A stretch of 64,000 nt of DNA, from positions 1-64,000 of the forward strand of contig CAJTVN010000016.1 of NCBI GenBank assembly GCA_910579685.1, in the 5' to 3' direction. The notes beneath the pieces were generated by a model. The model was not told the DNA's origin and ran no database searches. It worked only from the letters and a program-made list of their open reading frames with translations. A program made the translations under genes and the position numbers. The stretch is from an uncultured Lachnospiraceae bacterium (lineage in GTDB: Bacteria > Bacillota > Clostridia > Lachnospirales > Lachnospiraceae). Every line of letters starts with the position of its first letter. The first letter of the stretch is position 1. Of this stretch, positions 1 to 7,801 are shown in pieces.

Positions 1-747
1 TAACGCTTGTTCAACATACCCGTTAGCAATATCCTGAATCTCTTTCCATTTGTGGTTTGTATTTTGAAATTGCCCTAATTCAATAAGTCTGGGAAGCATG
101 CTCATATCTCCGCCAGTGAAATCCGTAATCATATCCCAATAGGCTTTTGCAAAATTCTGTCCCTCGTCACTGTCCGCGGGAACATCTGCACTTTGAAGTC
201 TAATTGCTTCGTTTTGAAGCTGCATGAAAAGGTTTATAAACACCATTCCTCTGTCTTTATCAAAATGGCTGCGGATATGGTCGAGCGTCTGGTCATCAAA
301 ATGTTTAATCAGCCAATAGAAATCATTTTTCATCTGCAAATTCACAATAATATCAGCATATTTTTTAAAATCAACTGACTGCATTTGAAGAACCTCTTCC
401 CGCAGTAGTTCCAATTCTCTCAACGATTCGGACAGGTCTTCTATTTTTTGCCTGACAGCGGCTGCCTGCTCCATGAGGACATCGGCAATTTCAGCCGGTG
501 CATCAAGCGGGATCAGCCGGTTCTTTATGTCGTCCAAAGAGAAACCTAAATGCTTGAGGGATAAAATCTGATGAAGCTTTACTATGTCTTTATCCGTATA
601 TAGCCTGCGCCCTCCCTCACTCATGGCAGACGGGGAAAGCAGTCCCTCTCTGTCGTAATGCTGTAATGCGCGTACTGTGACGTTCATTTTCTTCGCAACT
701 TTGCCAACGGTCATATAACCTTGTGGTATCGCCTGATATTTGTCCAT
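1..747 (-). CDS. MerR-family regulator with TipAS-like effector domain (cut by left edge)
   Basis: The frame is open from an ATG at 747 to base 1, giving 249 codons without a stop, so the C-terminus lies outside the window. Residues about 10-80 form a MerR winged helix (TVGKVAKKMNVTVRALQHYD), followed by a coiled-coil dimerisation helix to about 125. The rest resembles the TipAS antibiotic-recognition domain (FDDQTLDHIRSHF and a Trp/Tyr-rich C-terminal part). Members of this family bind peptide antibiotics or other hydrophobic drugs and activate their own promoter and those of resistance genes. A GAGGAGGTG ribosome site fixes the start. The target genes are not visible. Confidence 0.88.
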   Translation of the reverse strand, partial: MDKYQAIPQGYMTVGKVAKKMNVTVRALQHYDREGLLSPSAMSEGGRRLYTDKDIVKLHQILSLKHLGFSLDDIKNRLIPLDAPAEIADVLMEQAAAVRQKIEDLSESLRELELLREEVLQMQSVDFKKYADIIVNLQMKNDFYWLIKHFDDQTLDHIRSHFDKDRGMVFINLFMQLQNEAIRLQSADVPADSDEGQNFAKAYWDMITDFTGGDMSMLPRLIELGQFQNTNHKWKEIQDIANGYVEQAL

Positions 748-751
748 GTCA

Positions 752-790
752 CACCTCCTCATATAGTATAACTCATTACGCTGCGTCACA
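752..790 (-). promoter_or_regulatory. Promoter and dyad of the TipAS-type MerR gene
   Basis: Reading the minus strand, a TTGTGA box is followed by a TATACT box directly ahead of the ribosome site. An ACGC-N-GCGT dyad (778-786) lies between them. This placement is typical of MerR autoregulation, but the exact -35 choice and spacer length are uncertain. Confidence 0.5.
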
Positions 791-850
791 AGCAAGAAGA
801 ATTTCGTCCTTTTAGCCAGATGGAATCCGTGTTATACTGTATAAAAGATG

Positions 851-879
851 TCGGGGTCAAAAGGTATTTTTGCCCCGGA
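851..879. repeat. Dispersed GGGTCAAAAGGT hairpin motif, copy 1
   Basis: GGGTCAAAAGGTATTTT (854-870) is followed by an inverted TTTTTGCCCCGGA arm, forming a short imperfect hairpin in the leader of the Crp/Fnr gene. The first 17 bases recur exactly at 59244-59260, and the 12-base core recurs inverted at 51619-51630. The function is unknown. Confidence 0.65.
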
Positions 880-932
880 TGCATGGGGATTGGAGGGTGC
901 GGTCAGTGAACGGGAATGAGGCGGGAGGGAGA

Positions 933-1640
933 ATGGATCAGGATGTGTTATATTTTTTTGGCAGAAAGCCGGAAACCGTATTGGAATCGATTTACAGGGA
1001 AATCTTTCCCTTCTGGGAGAAGATATCGGATGCGGACAGGGAGTATATCTGCAGGAATTCTTACCAGGTTGTTTATGAGAAGGGGAAGAATATTCATGAC
1101 GGCAGCGAATGTTCCGGTGTGATTTTTGTCTGTTCGGGAAGCCTGCGTCTGTATATGATGTCGGATGAGGGAAAGGAAATCACGCTTTACCGTCTGCACA
1201 AAGGTGATCTGTGTATGTTGTCCGCTTCCTGTGTGCTGGATGCCATCACATTTGAGGTATTTGTAGATGCGGAGCAGGACAGCCAGTGCTGCGTGGTCAG
1301 CGGGCCTGCGTTTGCGGCGGTATCGCAGAGGAATCCGGACATCCGTATCTTTGCGCTGGAAACTGCGGTCAGCCGTTTCTCAGATGTGATGTGGGTGATG
1401 CAGCAGATTTTATTTATGAGCATGGATAAGCGTCTGGCAATTTTTCTTTTGGATGAATCATCCAGAACCGGTTCGGATACCATCGTTCTCACACACGGAC
1501 AGATTGCCCGGTATATGGGTTCCGCCCGTGAAGTGGTATCCAGAATGCTGAAATATTTTGCCGGTGAAGGGATTGCGGAGATTTCCAGGGGCGGCGTTAC
1601 AATCCTTGACAAGAAACGTCTTCGGGAATTGACCCTTTAA
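933..1640 (+). CDS. Crp/Fnr-family transcriptional regulator
   Basis: The protein has 235 residues. The N-terminal half is a cyclic-nucleotide-binding-type beta barrel (GVIFVCSGSLRLYMMSDEGKE). The C-terminal half has the Crp helix-turn-helix (LTHGQIARYMGSAREVVSRM) used to bind promoter DNA. Upstream in-frame TTG and ATG codons exist, but GGGAGGGAGA lies just before the ATG at 933, so I place the start there. I see no Fnr-type N-terminal cysteine cluster, so the signal is probably not an oxygen-labile Fe-S centre; the ligand is unknown. It stands alone between the divergent MerR gene and the GNAT gene. Confidence 0.88.
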   Translation: MDQDVLYFFGRKPETVLESIYREIFPFWEKISDADREYICRNSYQVVYEKGKNIHDGSECSGVIFVCSGSLRLYMMSDEGKEITLYRLHKGDLCMLSASCVLDAITFEVFVDAEQDSQCCVVSGPAFAAVSQRNPDIRIFALETAVSRFSDVMWVMQQILFMSMDKRLAIFLLDESSRTGSDTIVLTHGQIARYMGSAREVVSRMLKYFAGEGIAEISRGGVTILDKKRLRELTL

Positions 1641-1782
1641 TCTGGCTGGAATATCTTTTCTCGGGCTTGTTCCCGGCAGAGCTGACGATTTACCCGGATT
1701 GCATCAAAGACACAATAAACGACCGGACAGCATCGCACCGGTATTTCATCACAAGGTCGTGATGTCAAAAGAGGATATGAAA

Positions 1783-2298
1783 ATGAATAGGAATCGAAAA
1801 ATATACTTCAAAAATAATTTATTATCTTTAGCGGAATATTGTCCAGCCTTTGATGACCATGACTATTATGGATGTTGGCAAGATGCGGCCACACAGGACG
1901 GATACAACTATAAAATGAGAGGTTCCCTGGAAGAATTCCGTGCCAGACCTGCTCGCACTCGCCTGTTGGCGGTAATCATTCGTAATGAAGATGAGGAACC
2001 TGTTGGAATTGTCAGTTTGTCGCCGGAAGGCACGCTCCCGGATCTTGCTATTATGCTGTACAAGCCTTATAGAGGGAAGAGATATGGGACAAACGCCTTT
2101 GCACTTGCGGCACAATATTGCCTTGAAGCATTTTCGCTCGATTGCCTGTATGCAGGGTGCTATGAAACGAACGAGATCAGTCGCAAAATGTTGAAGGCTT
2201 GCGGCTTTGTTCCTAATCCCGATGGCGATTTGCAGGAAGTACATTATCTGACGGGAGAACCAATCACTCAGCATGATTATATATTACATAGAAATTAA
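1783..2298 (+). CDS. GNAT-family N-acetyltransferase
   Basis: The 171-residue protein resembles RimJ/RimL-type acetyltransferases: a central beta strand (EEPVGIVSL), the acetyl-CoA-binding segment (PYRGKRYGTNAF) and the late motif NEISRKMLKACGFV. Such enzymes move acetyl from acetyl-CoA to an amine on a protein, antibiotic or metabolite; the acceptor cannot be told. The reading frame is open further upstream, but GAGG at 1771-1774 is best spaced for the ATG at 1783. It is probably a single-gene unit ending at the hairpin near 2400. Confidence 0.8.
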   Translation: MNRNRKIYFKNNLLSLAEYCPAFDDHDYYGCWQDAATQDGYNYKMRGSLEEFRARPARTRLLAVIIRNEDEEPVGIVSLSPEGTLPDLAIMLYKPYRGKRYGTNAFALAAQYCLEAFSLDCLYAGCYETNEISRKMLKACGFVPNPDGDLQEVHYLTGEPITQHDYILHRN

Positions 2299-2367
2299 AC
2301 GGGAAAGGACTGCTTTGGCTTAAAAAATTTGCAGGCGGAACGCCGTTTCCCGTTCCGGCCACATCAG

Positions 2368-2407
2368 GATCAGGAAGGAGGCGCAGAACGCCCCCTCATC
2401 CTTTTTA
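2368..2407 (+). terminator. Probable terminator after the GNAT gene
   Basis: A GC-rich imperfect stem (GGAGGCG / CGCCCCC) is followed by CTTTTTAA, between the GNAT stop and the convergent thioredoxin gene. The stem has one internal mismatch. Confidence 0.5.
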
Positions 2408-2427
2408 ACCTTTCTCTTGCGGAACGA

Positions 2428-2736
2428 TCAATCCTTTAACAAGGCAAGGATGTCTGCTTTCGGCCTTGCGCCTGCCGACTGGCTCACGACGTTCCCGTTT
2501 TTGATTACGGCGAGTGTGGGAATGCTTAAGACCTTGAATTTCGCTGCCAGTTCCGGCTCTTTGTCCACGTTGACCTTGCCGATCAGGTATTGCGGATTCT
2601 CCGCCGCAATTTCTTCCACGACAGGGGATACCATGCGGCAGGGGCCGCACCAGTCGGCGTAGAAATCAAGGAGCACGGTTTTTTCGCTGGTTCTTACAGA
2701 GTCAAAATTGTCTTTGTTTACATTAAGTACGGACAT
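2428..2736 (-). CDS. trxA: Thioredoxin
   Basis: This is a full-length 102-residue thioredoxin. The redox motif WCGPC carries Cys30 and Cys33, the buried Asp lies in LLDFYADW, and the cis-proline loop reads SIPTLAV. It reduces protein disulfides in the cytoplasm, normally recharged by thioredoxin reductase, which is not in the window. AAAGGAAGG precedes the ATG. The gene is alone and convergent with the GNAT gene. It could serve a dedicated partner rather than being the housekeeping copy; sequence alone does not decide this. Confidence 0.95.
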   Translation of the reverse strand: MSVLNVNKDNFDSVRTSEKTVLLDFYADWCGPCRMVSPVVEEIAAENPQYLIGKVNVDKEPELAAKFKVLSIPTLAVIKNGNVVSQSAGARPKADILALLKD

Positions 2737-2906
2737 TGTTCATACCTTCCTTTCTTTTCATCTGATGGCAGTATATCATATTCGGCTTGCTGCTTCTGTG
2801 ACAGAGTCACATTTTTCAGCAGGGATCATTGACGCATGATTTTGCGGACATTATAATTCTATTTAGACAGAAGTTGAAAAGCCTGACAGGAAAGGAGAAG
2901 TGCCTG

Positions 2907-3467
2907 ATGAACGATACGTTGGAATTTGCGAAAAGAGAAGATTTCAGGAGATGGCTTGGCGATCATTGCCGGCAGGAGGAGGGGGTCTGGCTTTTATTTG
3001 GCAAAGCCGGGGGACCCAAAACAATAAAGGCGGGCGAGGCGTTAGAGGAAGCCCTCTGCTTTGGATGGATTGACGGGCAGATGCAGAGCGTTGATGATAA
3101 AACCTATAAGAAATATTTTTCCCTGCGAAGAGAGATGAGCAAATGGTCTGAGAAAAATAAGGCGTTGGCGCAGAAGCTGGAGGAGAGAGGGCTCATGACC
3201 GATTTTGGCAGAGAGAAAATCGAGGAAGCCAAAAAGAACGGCCAGTGGTATGCGCCAAAACCCATGGCGGTTACGGAGGAACAGATCGCCTGCGTATCCG
3301 CCGTACTGGAAGGATACGAGCCTGCATTTACCAATTTTCAGGCCATGTCGTTGTCCGTGAAGAAAACCTATACCAAGGCGTATCTTGACGCAAAGACCGA
3401 TGCCGGACGGGAAAAAAGGATTGCCTGGATGGTGGACAGGCTCAATAAAAATCTGAAGCCCATGTAA
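2907..3467 (+). CDS. YdeI/OmpD-associated family protein
   Basis: The 186-residue protein matches the YdeI family by its layout: FAKREDFRRWLGDH at the start, EALCFGWIDGQ near residue 50, and the C-terminal KRIAWMVDRLNKN block. The frame opens earlier, but AGGAAAGGAG sits at the right distance from the ATG at 2907. Members are small cytoplasmic proteins linked in some bacteria to resistance against cationic peptides and stress; no biochemical reaction is established, and I infer none. The gene is monocistronic. Confidence 0.8.
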   Translation: MNDTLEFAKREDFRRWLGDHCRQEEGVWLLFGKAGGPKTIKAGEALEEALCFGWIDGQMQSVDDKTYKKYFSLRREMSKWSEKNKALAQKLEERGLMTDFGREKIEEAKKNGQWYAPKPMAVTEEQIACVSAVLEGYEPAFTNFQAMSLSVKKTYTKAYLDAKTDAGREKRIAWMVDRLNKNLKPM

Positions 3468-3478
3468 GGATATTTGAG

Positions 3479-3515
3479 AAAGGGGGAGAGGCCTCTTGGA
3501 AGCCTCTTCCTCTTT
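3479..3515 (+). terminator. Hairpin downstream of the YdeI-like gene
   Basis: Arms AAAGGGGGAGAGGC (3479-3492) and GCCTCTTCCTCTTT (3502-3515) pair with a 9-nt loop. There is no strong T-run, so this is a weak or bidirectional terminator candidate between convergent genes. Confidence 0.4.
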
Positions 3516-3530
3516 CTGGCGGAAGAGGCG

Positions 3531-4064
3531 TTACGGACGGCAGTCTCTTTTCAGGCATTCCAGAATGGGGTGTATATATTTCCTGTCTGAAATGTCATAG
3601 GACGATGAAATTATTTGAATCATTTCCTGCTCAGCCTGGGTTTTGTCCCTTTTGGCTTTCAGCGTTTTCAGAAACAGTTTCATCATAAGCTTTGCCCAAG
3701 GGGCCATTTTCTCGTAGCTCAATCCGCCCGGGCAATAGAATACGCTGATTTTTTTAAATTCGGATTCTGTAAAGTTATGCCGGAGAGCCGGATCAATGTC
3801 CGGGCTGTCCATCGGGCTTGCGCCAACGCAAAAGACAATCAGCTTCTTATCGGCCCATTTCCCGATATTGTGTTTAAACCAGCCGATCTTTTGCATACCG
3901 CCTGCGCATGCCCAGCTTCCAAAGACAATTGCTTCGTACGCATCCAGCCTTTTCTTTTTGGCCGCAGACAGTTCGAGACAGTCGGCTCCCGCCGCCTCTG
4001 CGATCCACTGGGCGTACCGTCTCGTAAACCCTGTCTGCGAATTATAAATTACGATGGTTTTCAT
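3531..4064 (-). CDS. Flavodoxin-like protein
   Basis: The 177-residue protein starts with the FMN-phosphate loop of flavodoxins (IVIYNSQTGFTRRYAQWI) and has the later strand and loop AIVFGSWACAGGM and KKLIVFCVGASP. It is probably an FMN-binding electron carrier or a HemG-type flavodoxin-domain protein. The frame extends upstream, but AAAGGAG before the ATG at 4064 sets the start. It overlaps the end of the upstream MarR gene by 23 bases, so the two are co-transcribed and translationally coupled. The regulator very likely controls this redox protein. Confidence 0.82.
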   Translation of the reverse strand: MKTIVIYNSQTGFTRRYAQWIAEAAGADCLELSAAKKKRLDAYEAIVFGSWACAGGMQKIGWFKHNIGKWADKKLIVFCVGASPMDSPDIDPALRHNFTESEFKKISVFYCPGGLSYEKMAPWAKLMMKLFLKTLKAKRDKTQAEQEMIQIISSSYDISDRKYIHPILECLKRDCRP

Positions 4065-4545
4065 CTGCTGAACTCTCCTTTTCCAGATTTTCGATTCCCG
4101 CATACAATTTCGATAACAGCCAAAAAAGCGTTTCGGTTTCTTCCTCCGTATAGACGTCAAAAAGATATTTCAGATCTTCCTGATATTTTGCAAAGCTGTT
4201 TTGAAAATAGGCGTTTACTTTTTCGGTGGGACAGATACACAGGGCTCTCGGGTCAGAGGAACTTTGCTGAATGGTTACAAAGCCTTTTTTCATCAAAGCG
4301 TCCGACAGCTTTTTGATATTTTGTCTGGAACAGCCCAGCAGAGCCCCTAATTGGGTAAAGGTTAACTGCTCCTGGGACTGTCTGACGATGGACAATAGCA
4401 TAAACTGTTTCAGCGATACCTCCGGTATGTTTTTATCAAAGAGAGTCTGCAGTTTATTTCCGGCGATAAACAGTGTGCTGAAAATAGCTTTTCTCTGCTG
4501 TGTTGCGGAGCCTGAAAATTTTGTAATCAAATCATCCAGATTCAT
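4042..4545 (-). CDS. MarR-family transcriptional regulator
   Basis: The 167-residue protein has the MarR winged helix: LTFTQLGALLGCSRQNIKKL as recognition region and the wing QQSSSDPRALCICPTEKV. An in-frame TTG lies nine bases upstream, but GGGAGG is correctly spaced only for the ATG at 4545. It is first in an operon with the flavodoxin gene. Its promoter is covered by a perfect 15-bp inverted repeat, so autorepression is likely. MarR proteins often release DNA on binding phenolics or on cysteine oxidation; the signal here is not known. Confidence 0.9.
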   Translation of the reverse strand: MNLDDLITKFSGSATQQRKAIFSTLFIAGNKLQTLFDKNIPEVSLKQFMLLSIVRQSQEQLTFTQLGALLGCSRQNIKKLSDALMKKGFVTIQQSSSDPRALCICPTEKVNAYFQNSFAKYQEDLKYLFDVYTEEETETLFWLLSKLYAGIENLEKESSADENHRNL

Positions 4546-4564
4546 GGAATCCAATCCCTCCCAT

Positions 4565-4616
4565 CAGGTAACTTGTTGCACTTTTAAAGTATAGCAACAA
4601 GTTACCTGTATGTCAA
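4565..4616 (-). promoter_or_regulatory. Sigma-A promoter with perfect dyad operator of the marR-flavodoxin operon
   Basis: On the minus strand TTGACA (4611-4616), a 17-nt spacer and TATACT (4588-4593) form a near-consensus promoter. CAGGTAACTTGTTGC at 4565-4579 and its exact inverse at 4594-4608 form a 15-bp inverted repeat with a 14-nt centre. One arm fills the spacer, and the other lies downstream of the -10 box. A repressor bound there would block polymerase. Confidence 0.88.
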
Positions 4617-4643
4617 GAGCGGAGAAAAAGATAAAAGGCTCCG

Positions 4644-5465
4644 TCAGAGGATGGGAATCTCAATCTGCACAATATAGTCCTCCATCCGGTCGATCACCGT
4701 TTCATTGATCCCTTTTTCATACGAATAGCCGGACAGAGTGAGATTCTGCCTGCGGGCGAACGCAAGGATTTCCTGATAGCGAAGAGGGAGCCGGTCCCAG
4801 TCCCCTCTGTGGAAGGCCCTCAGGTATTTTCCTTTGGGCTGTATATGCAGACCGTCCCTGTGCGCAAAAAGCGGAATTTCAATGAACAGCCTGGTGTAGT
4901 CGTCAAAATTGCCGCAAAGGAGGCTTGCGACGGGAATCATGGAACCGTAGGCGGCGTCGTGGAGACGCCCCAGCTGATAACGGGAGGTCTGGGCCGTGAT
5001 CAGCTCCACTTTCTTTTCAAAGGTGGTGTCACGGTCTATGTCTACCGTCACCAGGCAGCGTTCCTGCTTTTCCACAACACGGATTTCGGATAAATCCATG
5101 GTCAGAAGGGTGGACATGTTCTGTTGATGGTTAGAGAGAGTTTTCCGAACCGCCTGCAGGTGCATGAGCTGCAAATCCAGTTCTGCGATTTTTTCCTCCA
5201 GAAGACATTTCAGGCTTTGAGCGGAGCGGTTTTTCATAAAACTCTGAATTTCCCCAATGGACACGTCCAGCTCACGGAGCAGGAGAATGGTTTCCAGTAT
5301 GGGGCTTTGGTGGTAAGTATAGCAGCGGTATCCGTTTTCCGGATTGACTGCGGCAGGCCGGAACAGGCCGATCTCATCATACCACATCAGGGTTTTTTTG
5401 TTGATTCCGTGAAGGGCGGCAAACTGCCCGATTGTAAGGAATTTACTTCTGTTTTCGGTATCCAT
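4644..5465 (-). CDS. MerR-family regulator with GyrI-like effector domain
   Basis: The 273-residue protein has a MerR helix-turn-helix at residues about 8-75 (TIGQFAALHGINKKTLMWYDEIGLF), a coiled-coil helix around 80-115, and a C-terminal BmrR/GyrI-type ligand-binding fold. MerR activators of this class twist a promoter with an over-long spacer when a drug binds. A promoter of that kind lies ahead of the divergent MATE gene, making the pump the obvious target. The gene's own upstream region is taken up by a long foldback sequence starting 20 bases before its ATG. Confidence 0.9.
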   Translation of the reverse strand: MDTENRSKFLTIGQFAALHGINKKTLMWYDEIGLFRPAAVNPENGYRCYTYHQSPILETILLLRELDVSIGEIQSFMKNRSAQSLKCLLEEKIAELDLQLMHLQAVRKTLSNHQQNMSTLLTMDLSEIRVVEKQERCLVTVDIDRDTTFEKKVELITAQTSRYQLGRLHDAAYGSMIPVASLLCGNFDDYTRLFIEIPLFAHRDGLHIQPKGKYLRAFHRGDWDRLPLRYQEILAFARRQNLTLSGYSYEKGINETVIDRMEDYIVQIEIPIL

Positions 5466-5485
5466 AAGGTTTGGTCTCCTCTGCT

Positions 5486-5805
5486 TTTTTAATTTTCCAT
5501 CCGTGCGGTCTGCGCCGCCCTGCCGGACTGAGGCTCAGCGTATGGCTTTGGGCGGCCGGGCTGATGTTACAAATCGGATTTCACTAATAAAATCCATTCG
5601 ATTTTCGGAGAATGGACGGGGCGGCACTAAGCGGCGTCCGTGCCGCTAGTGCCTGAAACCGCCGTCCATGGCGGTTTCTCCCTGTCAGATAAACATTTTA
5701 TAAGTGAAATTACCGATTTTCCTCAACAGCCCGGCAGCCCAAAGCCATACGCTGAGCCTCAGGCCGGTAGGGCGGCGCAGACCGCACGGATGGAAAATTT
5801 AAAAA
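5486..5805. repeat. 320-nt foldback palindrome
   Basis: Arm 5491-5563 and arm 5727-5799 are inverted copies with 3 mismatches over 73 bases. Pairing continues inward through AAATCGG-ATTTCACT-type blocks and closes around GCGGC-GTCCGT-GCCGC (5631-5646). The right half carries an extra hairpin (AAACCGCC / GGCGGTTT, 5656-5677). No credible gene lies inside. It fills the region between the MerR gene and the MATE promoter. It may be a foldback mobile element or a very long structured RNA. Confidence 0.92.
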
Positions 5806-5822
5806 TTATTTCCGATCCACTA

Positions 5823-5853
5823 TTGACCGTACAGTAACTGTATGGTCTATGAT
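5823..5853 (+). promoter_or_regulatory. MerR-type promoter and operator of the MATE gene
   Basis: TTGACC (5823-5828) and TATGAT (5848-5853) are separated by 19 bases, the over-long spacer that MerR activators need. The spacer holds the dyad GACCGTACAG-TAA-CTGTATGGTC. The layout closely matches known BmrR/MerR targets. Confidence 0.88.
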
Positions 5854-5906
5854 ACTGGATGCGGGGGGAAAATACAAGAAAAAAGCAGGAATCAGGAGGA
5901 ATTTGT

Positions 5907-7238
5907 ATGGAAAAAGAAAATGTTTATGAAAAACCGGTAACTCTGACAAATATTATGAAATTTGCCGTTCCTACCATTGCCATGACAGTATTTATGTCCT
6001 TTTACACAATGGTTGACGGTCTGTTCGTTTCGAATCTGATCGGTACGAATGCCCTTTCGGCGATTAATCTGACGGCGCCTGTGATTCAGCTTGTCACGGC
6101 AATCTCCACCATGCTTGCCACGGGGGGAAGTGCGGTCATTATGAAAAAGATGGGAGAGGGAAGGGACAGGGAGGCAAGGGAGGACTTTACTTTCCTGATT
6201 CTGGTGAATGTGCTGGCGGGAGCTCTCATGTGCGTGATCGGCTATGGGATGATGGGCCGTATCTTTGCGGGGATGAATCTTTCCCAGGAGGTGGAGGCAT
6301 ATTGTGTGGAATACCTGAGCCGTTATCTGCTCTTTACGATTCCGATTCTTCTGATGAACAATTTTACCCTGTACATGATAGCCAGTGAAAAGGCGTCCTT
6401 GTCGCTGATCTGTTCCGTGACAGGCGGCGTGCTGAATATGGCGCTTGACTATGTGTTTATTGCGGGGGTTGATTGGGGAATCAGCGGTGCGGCGGTTGCA
6501 ACGGGGCTGGGATACTCCGTAACGGCGGTGGTGGGATTTGCGGTCTTTGTCCGGAAAAAGAGCCTGCTGCACTTTACAAGGCCGGTCTTTCGTCTGAAAG
6601 TCCTCGCAGGCGCTGCCACAAACGGATGCTCGGAGATGGCCACCGCACTGGTTACGGGAATCATTACCATGATGTTTAACTGGACAATGCTTCGTTATGT
6701 TGGGGAGGACGGGGTTGCGGCCGTCACGATTATCATGTATGTGCTGATGTTTGCGAGCTCTCTGTATACGGGGTATTCCTATGGAGTGGCGCCTATGATC
6801 AGCTTTTATCACGGGGAGAAAAACCGGGAGAAGCTGAAAAAGCTGGCAGGAATCAGTCTCAGGGTGATCGCATGCATTTCCCTGATAACGGTTGCCGCCT
6901 CTTTCCTTTTGACCGAACCTCTGGTTTCGGTTTTTGCCCGTCCGGAGAATCCGGTCTATGATCTGGCGGTAACCGGAAACCGGATCTGCACGCTCGCCCT
7001 GTTTTTTATCGGATTTAACATTTTCGTCAGCGGCATGTTCACGGCGCTGTCCAATGGAATTATTTCGGCCGTCCTTGCATTTTCCAGATCCTTTGTGTTT
7101 ATGCTGATTATGATGATTGCGCTCCCCGTGCTCCTTGGAGTAAACGGTGTCTGGCTGGCAACACCCGCGGCGGAGCTGATGGCGTTTGCGCTGTCGATTT
7201 TTCTGTTTCTGAAATACAGAGCGAGATATGGGTATTAA
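5907..7238 (+). CDS. MATE-family multidrug efflux transporter
   Basis: The 443-residue membrane protein has about twelve hydrophobic segments in two similar halves, starting with LTNIMKFAVPTIAMTVFMSF and the conserved MVDGLFVSNLIG. MATE pumps exchange cations or organic drugs for Na+ or H+ across the inner membrane. AGGAGG lies just before the ATG at 5907; an upstream in-frame extension is not needed. The promoter is of the MerR-activated type and the divergent gene is a drug-sensing MerR protein, so induction by its substrate is likely. Confidence 0.93.
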   Translation: MEKENVYEKPVTLTNIMKFAVPTIAMTVFMSFYTMVDGLFVSNLIGTNALSAINLTAPVIQLVTAISTMLATGGSAVIMKKMGEGRDREAREDFTFLILVNVLAGALMCVIGYGMMGRIFAGMNLSQEVEAYCVEYLSRYLLFTIPILLMNNFTLYMIASEKASLSLICSVTGGVLNMALDYVFIAGVDWGISGAAVATGLGYSVTAVVGFAVFVRKKSLLHFTRPVFRLKVLAGAATNGCSEMATALVTGIITMMFNWTMLRYVGEDGVAAVTIIMYVLMFASSLYTGYSYGVAPMISFYHGEKNREKLKKLAGISLRVIACISLITVAASFLLTEPLVSVFARPENPVYDLAVTGNRICTLALFFIGFNIFVSGMFTALSNGIISAVLAFSRSFVFMLIMMIALPVLLGVNGVWLATPAAELMAFALSIFLFLKYRARYGY

Positions 7239-7408
7239 GTTGCGGTTTGCGGCTTGGGAATACGCACCGGCTGCGCATCTGGTGAGAGCATGCCTTGGAT
7301 CCGACGGGAAAAATTCTATTTTATCTGTCCGGATTCTGTGCTATAATTTTTCAGTCTGAATGCTGTCGCAGACAGTCCAAAGTCTGTTTTAAGGAAGGAG
7401 CCGTTAAC

Positions 7409-7801
7409 ATGAAATACGTTAAACAGTTTGGGATCATTTTATTTCTGTCTTTGCTGGGAGAACTGTGCCATGCGCTTTTGCCGCTGCCGATTCCGGCAAG
7501 CATATATGGCATTATGCTGTTGTTTCTGTGTCTGGAGCTGAAGGTTATTCCCGTATCCTCAGTGAAAGAGGTCAGTGGGTTCCTGATAGAGGCTATGCCG
7601 ATTATGTTTATCCCTGCGGCGGCGGGCCTGATGGATTCCTGGCCGGTCATAAAGGACGCCTGGGTTTCCTATACGGTAATCACGGTGCTTTCCACCTTTG
7701 TGGTTATGGCCGTGTCTGGCAGGGTGGTACAGTTTGTTATGAGACGGTCTGAAAAGGACAAGACAGAGGAGGAAGAAAGCAAAGATGAACGAGCTGTTTA
7801 A
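7409..7801 (+). CDS. lrgA: LrgA/CidA-family holin-like membrane protein
   Basis: The 130-residue protein has four hydrophobic segments and the CidA/LrgA signature PLPIPASIYGIMLLFLCL. The start at 7409 follows AAGGAAGGAG. Family members form small membrane oligomers linked to murein hydrolase export, cell death and, more recently, pyruvate uptake. It overlaps lrgB by 17 bases, the usual operon order. No LytSR-type two-component system is adjacent. A TATAAT with an upstream TG sits in the leader near 7350. Confidence 0.9.
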   Translation: MKYVKQFGIILFLSLLGELCHALLPLPIPASIYGIMLLFLCLELKVIPVSSVKEVSGFLIEAMPIMFIPAAAGLMDSWPVIKDAWVSYTVITVLSTFVVMAVSGRVVQFVMRRSEKDKTEEEESKDERAV

